Source of the DNA: Tetrapyrgos nigripes | Taxonomy: Eukaryota; Basidiomycota; Agaricomycetes; Agaricales; Campanellaceae | Length of the DNA: 64,000 nucleotides | NCBI GenBank assembly: GCA_013368315.1 | Contig: JAACJM010000326.1 | Span: 1-64,000, forward strand | Direction: 5' to 3' | Position numbers and translations under genes: made by a program | The notes under the pieces: model-generated | Databases searched by the model: none | Told to the model about the DNA's origin: nothing | The model's input: only the letters and a program-made list of their open reading frames with translations | Shown here: positions 55,748 through 64,000 of the stretch, piece by piece | Numbering within the stretch: position 1 is the stretch's first letter | Layout of the letters: every line of letters begins with the position of its first letter

Positions 55748-57378
55748 ATGGCCGACAGTCTTCCTCCTCCCTCACCCTCAGTCCCTGAGGACATTATCCT
55801 CATGTGTGTCTTCGTTTCGAGCTCGTTAGTTGCCTCTTCTGATCATTTGGCTGCAAGATAGCACTGGACCTGTAGTACGTTCCTCCTTTGCTTCATTGTC
55901 CAAGTTTGTTTGACTGACCGATAGTCATTAGCTAGTTGGCAGTCTTCTGTCCTACCTTTTGATGGGATCCCTCATTGTCCAGTTGTGTGCGTAATCCCAT
56001 GTTTGACGAAGAGTCTTTCCTGAAGGAATAGAACAGATATCTACTACATGTCTTTCCCAAACGACGGGATTTTCGTCAAGTTCACGGGTATGTATCAAGC
56101 TCCCCTGGAGAAAGATGCCCAATCCTAACATACCGCCTTTCAGTGTATTCCGTTTTCATATTCGACCTCATCTCAACAATTGCGATTACCGAGTCTGCCT
56201 GGCTGATGCTAATTCCTGGATGGGGAAGACCGGAAAATTTGCATCTCGTCGACTGGGGATTTACGACAGTACCGCTGTGGAATGCTCTTTGTGAGCTGCC
56301 TCCTTTTGAGAACTTGAGAAATCATTGACCCGTGTTTCCCAAAGCCTCTGCAATCGTCCAAGTGTACTTTGGATATCGGGTTTGGACGTTAGGGAATCTG
56401 CACGGAAATAATGAGTTTGAAAGGACGTTTTGGAAGGGAATGACAGCGCTCATTTTTGCGGTCTCGTTTACGCAAGTTATCGGTGCAATTGTTTCGACAG
56501 CCAGAGTGCGTTTCTTATCCTTCTATCTTAACTTGGAAGCGGAGAACTCACTTCACGCTCTAGTTCTTCCCTCTGAATGATATCTTCCTGATTTCAATTT
56601 GCTATCCGAGTACGGCTGTATGTCATCCTAGTTTCCTGGAACAACCATCCGTCTCTAACGCCCCAAATATAGACCTGGCTTTCTGCTAGTGCAATTGCAG
56701 ATGTACTGATTACGACGAGCATGACTGTATTGGTGCGTTTGATGACCTTTTAACGTGGTACAACATGGCTAATCATCTCCCGCAGTTAAGCAAAGCCATG
56801 TCTCGCACTAGGAAGGACCATGTCAGCGATAGCACAAGACAAACCGACGCTCTACTCACCAAGATCATCCGAAACACCATTGAGACGGCAGCGGTGACTG
56901 CTGGTGCCGCCGTCCTGGAACTCATTTTCTTCTTCCGTCTTCCCAATACTGCCATTCATATCGCCATGTGAGCAAACAACGCATTTATCTCCCTTCTGTC
57001 TCTCAACGCCGCTCTCTTCTAGTGCTCTCGTTTTATCCAAATTATACACCAACACTCTTTTAGCCGCTTTGAACGCTCGGGCCTCTTTCCTTCGTGAGGA
57101 GAAGAACATGGATACCACAAAGGACACTGGACCCATGTCCCTCACGGATAGTCGTTTCGACGACGCTTCCAATTATGTCTCAAGGTCAAGCTATGATACT
57201 AGCGCGAGCCATGCACACTTGACGAAGAAGCGAATGTCCGATTTTACGGTGCGTAGTGATTTTTTGAAATTATGACTCGTGTGGCGAGATCTGAAGTTTT
57301 CTTTTCTTTCTTTAGACCGCGAGTACAACCGTTGATAATTATATCCAGATGGAGAGCTATGGATATAGTAAAAGGTAA
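55748..57378 (+). CDS. DUF6534-type seven-transmembrane protein
   Basis: Eleven exons splice to 355 residues: 55748-55803, 55862-55874, 55932-55986, 56037-56087, 56144-56290, 56345-56505, 56564-56617, 56673-56732, 56786-56967, 57023-57248 and 57316-57378. All introns are 48-68 bp with GT..AG ends, and exon 2 is only 13 nt. The protein follows the agaricomycete DUF6534 layout: extracellular Pro-rich start, ITGPVLVGSLLSYLLMG in helix 1, YIYYMSFPNDG, a helix with FDLISTIAI, SAIVQVYFGYRVWTL, FAVSFTQVIGAIVSTA, then SAIADVLITTSMTVLLSKAM and ETAAVTAGAAVLELIFFF, LYTNTLLAALNARASF and a Ser/Thr-rich cytoplasmic tail. Such proteins are numerous in mushrooms and are thought to be receptor-like, but ligands are unknown. 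No defects are seen. Confidence 0.85.
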
Positions 57379-57896
57379 AGCGACTCAAGAAAAGGACATA
57401 CATATATAGTGCTATTTCGCAATTTGTTGCATAATTTATTGCAACGCTAGTCGTTCATTTTGTACACTTCTGTTCTACACCAATGCCAGTCGTTTCTCTC
57501 TCACGCAATCAATCATTAAAGATTGAAGCACTAAGTGGCATTTTGAATGCCGAGTCTAGATGCGTACTTCGCCATCATATCAGCTTCTGAAGAATGGAAA
57601 AATTCTTCAGATTAGTCACAGACTCACAGTGGCCATGGAGGCCACGTATAAAATCTCTATACTCTGTGGCAAACTCTCCTTCTTCAGAACCACAACCACC
57701 AAAAAAAAAGTCATCGACTATCCTCCAGACCTTCGTTTTCTTTTTAAGCACTGCTGGTGAGCGTCATCCCTCGTCCAAAGACCCGATAGGTACTAATTGA
57801 TCTGGTACTACTTACCAGTCTTTCATCTCCTCAACATCTCCGTGAAACGCGCCATCGAGCTCGACACTCTTATCATCCATTCAGAACTGTGACATC
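57379..57896. other. Intergenic
   Basis: No gene is seen. It includes the 3' flank of the DUF6534-type gene and the presumed promoter of the small membrane protein gene. Confidence 0.5.
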
Positions 57897-58333
57897 ATGT
57901 CCTTGACCGACGAAGAACCTCTTTCCTCAAACGCAACAGTCGGTGAGTCGATTTTTCCCTCGTTGTTTTCTTCTTTCCTATTTTCCTGACGTTGACGATT
58001 CTTCTGCCATGGGCCCATGCCTGCCCATCTTTAACAGCCCTCCTCCTCATCGCCGGATTCGCATTCGTGGCTGCTATCGCCTTCGTCGTCAAATTCATAT
58101 TGCACGTGGAGTTCACCAAAGAGGACATTTATGGTGACCGACCTGATCAGTTGGAGTCTCAGCATCGCCGTCGCGCTTCCTACATCTACCAGTTTCCCCA
58201 AGACGCCACTGCTACTGGTGAGATGAAGGCAGGTACTAGCGCTCATGCACCTGCCCATGTCACTGGAGGACGTCTTGGCCGGGATGTTGACCCCAAGGTT
58301 GTCAAGCTTCTTGAGGACGCTGGATTTATCTGA
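57897..58333 (+). CDS. Small single-pass membrane protein, 113 residues
   Basis: Two exons, 57897-57942 and 58038-58333, join across a 95-bp intron (GTGAGT..TTAACAG) to give 113 residues and TGA. The N-terminus is short and acidic (MSLTDEEPLSSNAT). A single hydrophobic helix follows (VALLLIAGFAFVAAIAFVV), then a charged tail with EDIYGDRPDQLE, SQHRRRASYIYQFPQ and a C-terminal GRDVDPKVVKLLEDAGFI. The uncleaved N-terminal anchor suggests a type-III or tail-facing membrane protein. The family is not recognised. The clean intron and balanced codon use make it a likely real gene. Confidence 0.7.
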
Positions 58334-59884
58334 ACATCCGGTGAGCGTCCCCGACGCTTTTTCACTTCTTTTTCTCGTACTTATGATTTAGTGCAGACGT
58401 TCTGCCCAACCAAGCCGAAGATATCTATATCACATCATCTGCGTCTTGACATTGATTCGTCGCTATTCTTCCTCTGTCCTTTGTGATCACGTTCCCAATT
58501 TCCCAAGTTACCTTGTTCATAGTATGATAAAGAGATTTCCTTACGACTGGCATTTGCTATGCCAATCCATCAATATACTCTTAACGTGTACACGAAATTG
58601 TGATTACGTCCTACGTCTCCAGCTTCCTTCAGAACCGGTACGTTTCACGAATCCGAGAATATCCTGGTCAAAATAATCAGATCGGTGAGAAAATACAGCA
58701 AGTCATGAAGTAGGAACGCACCTTTTGTCACCATAGCTTGCTCTGATCACCACAAAGTCTTTCGCCTTGCCTCTGGCAGTCAACGCAGGATATGATGGTC
58801 GGATATGAACCCAAAGTAGATGTCGAGGCCTGGTAAAAGAATCAGCAAAAAGAACAGAATACGCAGGAACGAATGTGAAGATAGAAGGCAAGATAGCTGC
58901 AATACTTACCTGGTGCAAGAGACTCAGACGCCTAAGTGTCATTATATCTTGAAGACCTCACATTCCATCCTCTGCTACGGCGGCGAAAACTCGTCCAAGC
59001 TCGAAATCTAGGATATCTGACGGAGCCTAGAGAGTGGTGTGACACTCCTCCCGGAGAAGCACGCTTGGTGGATGCGTAGTAGCCGTTGAAGAACTGGATG
59101 GATTATCTCGTAAGCCAAAGAGGTGGTGGCGACAATTTGAGGGGAGGCTCACGAATCCTGATCGAAAAGAAGCCGAAACGAGGTTGACTCAGGGCTTTTT
59201 CTCGTTGCTTGTGGCGGTTGCATATCAGAACCCCAAACAGCGATTCTGATAGTTGTAGGTACTAAGAAGTAAGAATCGGAGTAAGAATAGAGCGAGGGAA
59301 ATCCTCAAGAATTGCGCGGCATACCTGGGATTGAAAGGTAATGGGAAGCGGGCTGGAAGTTTTATGGCTCGTCGAGTCAATGAAAGTCAGATGCATAGTG
59401 GAACTCAATATCGCCATTTCGTTGTCGTGTTATGCACCCAAATTGCTAGAGATGCACGGTGGTGGTGGTAACGAAGAGAGTTTTTCACCGTGTGAATCCG
59501 CGATTTGCCTCTGCGTGCTCGCCCACATACATTTCGGAAAGTACTTTGGTAGTTTGGGCAGTCCGTTGAAGCACATTTCATGGAGAACCTCATACAGGTG
59601 CAGTGAATAGAAAGGTACACAAGAAGGTACTGCATCCAAAAGAAAGACACTACGGCGAGCACTAGAAACGGAAGAGTAACTGGAACTGGATGAGAGAAGA
59701 CCGGAAACCCATACATGTAGTTGAGTACATGAAGTCCATATCAAAGGGCAACGGTTCTCCAACATTTGACGCTAATCGGTCTCCCGAGTTATACCAAGAC
59801 AAAATGACATCAGACAAGTAGTTTAGGGATGGACGTCTGGACGTCGATGGACACCCATACAGCGATAATTACCAAGCACGTCGT
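58334..59884. other. Intergenic with a possible spliced minus-strand fragment
   Basis: At 58942-58700 on the minus strand an ATG-led piece (MTLRRLSLLHQ) ends at a good donor, and an acceptor (TTTTACCAG) precedes an open stretch (RHLLWVHIRPSYPALTARGK), but the frames do not join. The rest carries no supported gene. Confidence 0.3.
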
Positions 59885-60307
59885 TCAGCGGTACGCACCA
59901 ATGCGTCCCCAATCCCAATAAACCTGGCTGGCGTATCCAACAGCGCTCCAAAATGGCCCGAACTGTACTATTGCAAAGGTCTTGCCGTCCACGTCTTGAT
60001 GAAGTCGCAGCGGCCAGTCGTCCAGAGAAGGAATCTGAGCTTGGTTACGCGCTGGAATTGCGTTATTGGGGGTGCATAACCCCAAACGCAGTCCAGAAAC
60101 ATCCGGAACCGGGACCACCTCAATGTGTTGAGGTATGAGGGATGAATTCCACATTTCGACATAGGACAATTCGTGGCCTGGCTGGAGGAGGTGGTTGGGA
60201 ATATGTATATCGGTAATGTTACTGCTGGTGTCATGAGGCTTAGAGACATCTAAACGAAAATACTCAACGCACCTGTGGAATGGCAGAGCCATACCCTCAA
60301 ACGTCAT
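59885..60307 (-). CDS. Hypothetical protein exon, unknown family
   Basis: A minus-strand frame of 140 residues from an ATG at 60307. It looks protein-like: ITDIHIPNHLLQPGHELSYV, then a conserved-looking IPSLDDWPLRLHQ segment and FGPFWSAVGYASQVYWDWGR near the end, immediately before a donor-like GTGCGT at about 59897. A downstream exon is therefore expected but was not found with confidence. Codons are balanced and aromatic residues frequent, which argues for a real exon. No family is recognised. Confidence 0.35.
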   Translation of the reverse strand: MTFEGMALPFHRCVEYFRLDVSKPHDTSSNITDIHIPNHLLQPGHELSYVEMWNSSLIPQHIEVVPVPDVSGLRLGLCTPNNAIPARNQAQIPSLDDWPLRLHQDVDGKTFAIVQFGPFWSAVGYASQVYWDWGRIGAYR

Positions 60308-61192
60308 GCCCGTTGACCAGAGTCTTCATGTTTATTCGGACGTACTGCGAAATGGAGTCAATGTCCTGTTCAAGGTGACTGAACCACTCAGGACACACAC
60401 CTCTGCGCTCAAGTCTCAATGAACCATCCTCGATATTTTACTTGCTCAATAGGCTTCCAAAGCGCAGTCCTGCGATATTCGAGCTGCTCGAAACCTCCAG
60501 AGTCGTAACAAACGCGACATGACTGCGAGTAAGATGGGCCCTAGTCTCTAGAGTCACAATCCTACGTCAAAGACTGAGGTAAGAAGATGATAAACTAATA
60601 GAGATAAAAGCGACTATGCACGAAAGCAAGATGTCGGAGACGAAAGCTTTTGAGCCTGATACGCTCAAAAGTAGATGGCGAAGCTGAGACTTGAGGGCGT
60701 GAGGATTTTGCGCTGAGAAAGACAAGCATACATTGACGTGTTCTAGCAATCAGAGTAAGACGTTATACGAGTTAAAAGGAATCCAAAGACTCACGGAGGG
60801 TCATCGACATTTGATATCCTTGCGAGCATCATCTCTCGTATCCGCTTCACTGAGTTCCTTGTGGGATTTGTCTACAAATCCACGGTCCAGGGCCAAGTAA
60901 GACGTCCTTGGTTATTGTTAGGCTCCATAGATAGGACATGAGGAAGATTGAGATGGAAGAGCGAAGATAGTGGCTCCCAGATGCCAATCCGTCAACTGTT
61001 GTCGAGGTGGTGGTAAACCTGCAAGATGATTTGCCGGTAAATAGCCGGTTGAGCTCGGCCAAGGCGTACGTCACCACCTTTTCCCTCTTGACCGTAACCA
61101 CCGAAATTTTTCGTCTCTCTTGACTCTTCTGAGGCCCGCTGCATCCTGCTGTTCACATATAGGCTTGTTTAATTCAGAATACCAGATAAACA
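60308..61192. other. Intergenic, no supported gene
   Basis: Short frames only; no repeat was identified. Confidence 0.4.
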
Positions 61193-61823
61193 ATGCGCCT
61201 TGAAGCTCCTCCTGACTCGGGCAACGCGTTCTGTTTTTGCGAGGAAGAACTACATAGAGGTTGGGAAATTATCCCAGGTCAGTCCTCATAATGGCTGTTC
61301 AAGTGTGCTCTCGGCCTTTCTGATATCCCCATCATGTAGTCAGTCGCTGCTCTTGGAGACGACGTTATTGACGCGTTGTCCACTATACAAGAATTGACTT
61401 TTTACAGCACAGAATCTGCGTACGAAGTATGTTCCCTTTCCTCTTCATGCTTCACTCTTCATTGACTGCAGCACTCAGCGCGTCAGAACATTCATGTTAC
61501 CGTTTCTTCTTCAACAAAGAGGTCCGAAAACACGCCCCAAATCTTACAGATGGAGTTAACGACTCCAAGGGCTCTGACATAAGTTTTGAGATGCAAAAGG
61601 TGCGTGGAATGTGTACGAGTTCGGCTTTCCTTCGTCTCTAATGTCCGTTCTCTTGCAGTCTAGTTCCTGTATCGAGCTCAACGCAACTCATCCGCGACCA
61701 AAACTCTCCGTCAAACGACTCGATGTCGTCCAGTATCATCCACGTCCTTCGTTAAAACCCTCTCAGCCATCACTCTATCTACTACCACCTTCCATGCCTC
61801 ACCGGACTGCTTTCCATAACTGA
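61193..61823 (+). CDS. Hypothetical spliced gene (uncertain)
   Basis: An ATG at 61193 starts MRLEAPPDSGNAFCFCEEEL, ending at a donor GTCAGT (61278). An exon after GTAGTCAG continues in frame with AALGDDVIDALSTIQELTFY. Later exon-like pieces (61475-61589, and 61661-61823 ending HRTAFHN before TGA) follow, with donor/acceptor candidates at 61590 and 61660. The third join does not keep one frame, so the gene may be broken. No family is recognised. Confidence 0.3.
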
Positions 61824-62179
61824 GGCAAGCGAGGAACGATGATGCCTATGTCTTTGGAGCTCACCCGGGTCTCACACGTTGGATGTGACGATGCCAAGTG
61901 TCGCTGAGCGTGCAAACGATAACCGAGGGACCCTGGATCTATCAACTCCGTTCCTATTGACCACGAGAGCTCTTCCATCATTATCACACCCTTCCGAGAC
62001 ATTGTTGACACGGAGTTGACGTTCCGCATCGTTTCACTCAAACCTAGCGGGATACAAAGACGGTACTGGGATTAGAACCAAAACTTTAAAGGATTTGGGA
62101 TAAGATAGTACAAGGAGAAGAGGGCAAATGAGGAGTTAGAGGCCCAGAAGAGGTATTTGGAACGGGTTTTTCAGCGAGT

Positions 62180-63450
62180 GCTGAGTACACTGGGAGGAAA
62201 GCTATTATTGTTGGAACATGGAGTGACGAGGACCAGGTGAGTCATTTGCCCCAAATGTACAGTTTTGACTAGGATCACTAATGTATCATATTCAGCCTCC
62301 ATCCTCAGGACACGGAGTCAGTCCAATATTAACGCCATGCAACTCTTCCACCATCACTATCATATTCAGCCTCCATCCTCAGGCCATGGAGTCGGTCCAA
62401 TATTAACGCCATGCAACCCTTCCACCATCACTACACCCTTTCAAGGCAAGGTTACCCTCTGAAGCGTTCGCCGGGAGTTTTGTCTGCTGGTGGTCTAGAA
62501 GAAGGATTTGGACACAATTTTGGGATCCGTGACGAGTCCAGCAGAAGAGAAGGCACTGTCGCTGGAACATGGAGTGACGAAGACGACGCCGGCGTCTCGG
62601 GTGAGTGTTTCTACACCAGAGTCTAGTTTGTCACTATGATAACTAATATGTTATTTCAACATCTAGTCTTTTTTTCACGACCTTTACCCCATAACACGGC
62701 CTTGACTTTCCTTCTTCAAGTGCAAATAAGACCGAAATGTCCTGCTTTCCGGTGGTATCCGTGGGTTTGGCGACGCTCAAGGTATTCAGCGACCCAAGGC
62801 TAGCAACGCTTTTCTGGGGCTTGAGCTCCATCATCAGGCCACGGAATCGACAAGCGTGCTCATGCTTCGCCAAACGTACTCTAGCCGCCACTACTAATGC
62901 CAATGTCTTACCCAATGGTCGTTCCTCTGTCGAGTATTTCAAGTTGCGTGACGCTGCAACTGCAAGGCCATTATGGCTTTTGGTAGCGTACACCGCGACA
63001 TTGACGAGAAGACGGATAATACTTCTGGAACCAGAGCTCACCATGAAGCCTCGTACTTAGGAATCCACGACGGAATGCTACCCTCAGTCCGATTGAATCT
63101 ACTACGAACAAGGTCTTTTCTACGTCGGGCAGTATTCCCTCTCGAGCCGAGATCGTCTGCGCCCATTATTGCTCACAGGTTCGGCAGGCCCATGGCAGTC
63201 AGCAGGAGTTTGGGAGGTGCAGTAGAGGGTTTGTTCTTGGCAGATTTTGGCAGAGCGGAGTAGAGAAATGCGAAGGAGGGAGGGACAGAGGAAAGAGTTG
63301 GACCTGATTTTGGGCTAGGTGGTGAATGCGTTGGAGGAGAAGGATCTGTTGCTGGAATATGGAGAGGTGAGGACGACTTCGGCTTCTCGGGTAAGTGTTT
63401 TTTCGTCGAGAGTATACTTGACCATAGTAACTCCATCCTCAGGCCTCGTA
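62180..63450 (+). repeat. Dispersed gene-fragment repeats with GTWSDED / GIWRGED motif
   Basis: Three related pieces occur at about 62200-62235, 62490-62600 and 63290-63395. Each encodes (V/A)(V/A)G(T/I)W(S/R)(D/G)ED, and a donor (GTGAGT or GTAAGT) follows immediately or within about 20 bp. Downstream of the first and third comes a CTCCATCCTCAGG block. They look like duplicated exon-intron segments of an unknown gene, now fragmented. The last 500 bp of the window show no clear gene. Confidence 0.4.
62286..62433 (+). repeat. 74-bp tandem duplication
   Basis: CATATTCAGCCTCCATCCTC starts near 62287 and 62361. Both copies continue with GGAGTC(A/G)GTCCAATATTAACG and CCACCATCACTA. Confidence 0.8.
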
Positions 63451-64000
63451 ATCGATGTGATGCTTATGGTATGGCATCTACATTGTTGACTATCTTTGCC
63501 ACGTTGAGTAGGAGAGGTTTGGGGTTGGTTGGGGAATCTCCGGGTGTGCAACAGCTTGGATACACGTTTACGGTGAGTTTGACATTTGGGGTTTCCTCGG
63601 CCGCATGTATGCTTACAATTGTATGAGCAGGTACTGAATCACATCGTACGATCGCACAAGACTTGCAACCGGCATGCCATCAAGCTTGATTTATGGGCTT
63701 CTACCATCCACCAACGAACTCCTGGAGACTCCTGGGTATGGTCATCACGTCGCCTTTTTCTACTTTGCACTCACTCACCTTTGCAGTCAACTTCATGTTT
63801 ACGTTGCATATGCGTTTCAGTGTAACGCGCTGTAAACGACCACGATCATCTCCGCATCTCTTTCCCAACCCTTCATGCCGCGCTATAATCACTTCAAGAA
63901 ACGACGTTATTACCGGGACTTCTCCGCCGTGTGTTGAGTCAATGAAGCAAGGCAAACGCTGATCACGATCGTGAACATGTTGCTGGTGTGTCTGCCGTGT

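Noticed and set aside
1..64000. tRNA genes
   Set aside because: Scanning by eye for GGTTCGAATCC-type B boxes with matching A boxes found no credible candidate. A covariance-model search would settle it.

Overview
The window looks like nuclear DNA of a basidiomycete, most likely an agaricomycete mushroom-type fungus. Genes are cut by many short introns (about 48-70 bp, GT..AG with CTNAC-like branch sites). The recognisable families are typical of Agaricomycetes: a DUF6698-type protein, a DUF6534-type seven-helix membrane protein, a RecQ-like helicase of the telomere-linked type, a basidiomycete carrier-like membrane protein and a Ty3/gypsy chromovirus. There are no rRNA, tRNA or CRISPR signals. 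All family names were assigned by eye, without database searches.

Layout. 1-3.3 kb holds a partial acidic gene (minus), a coiled-coil gene broken by one stop, and an eight-exon DUF6698-like gene (plus). 3.3-10.4 kb is gene-poor: a fragment sharing a motif with one at 37 kb, an interspersed repeat that recurs inverted at 45.5 kb, a 39-nt tandem repeat, a 220-bp long hairpin, and a decayed intron-bearing inositol-3-phosphate synthase (INO1) pseudogene. 10.4-16.5 kb is one large gene for a zinc-finger RecQ-like helicase. It is followed by a 525-bp non-autonomous hAT-like element with a perfect 8-bp target duplication (16.8-17.3 kb) and a CCTAG-rich minisatellite (18.1 kb).

18.6-26.7 kb is a complete chromovirus on the minus strand. 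It has 524-bp LTRs that read as identical, a TATAG target duplication, gag, pol with a chromodomain, and two extra reading frames: one ATG-less, in frame and upstream of gag, and one Cys/His/Trp-rich, between pol and the 3' LTR. The 10 nt downstream of the 5' LTR are complementary to 10 nt of the LTR that lie where the transcript should begin, which points to Tf1-style self-priming.

26.7-36.7 kb is a gene-free repeat block. It contains a 275-bp duplication, an unusual A-B-A'-B' inverted arrangement, a nine-copy 166-bp satellite, a pair of ~400-bp direct repeats 4.05 kb apart, a GC-rich island ending in three 80-bp repeats, and short tracts resembling TTAGGG/CCCTAA telomeric repeats. Together with the helicase this gives the region a subtelomere-like character, although that is inference.

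36.7-64 kb returns to a gene landscape. It holds a carrier-like membrane protein (minus, 39.8-41.2), a 5'-truncated type-B carboxylesterase pseudogene (43-44.2), a frameshifted URC1/GTP-cyclohydrolase-II-like pseudogene (46.4-48), a secreted FAD-dependent oxidoreductase (minus, 49.2-50.9), a DUF6534-type membrane protein (55.7-57.4) and a small single-pass membrane protein (57.9-58.3). Long stretches of short, poorly resolved coding-like fragments lie between and after them. The three decayed metabolic genes beside young mobile DNA suggest a fast-evolving region with little constraint.
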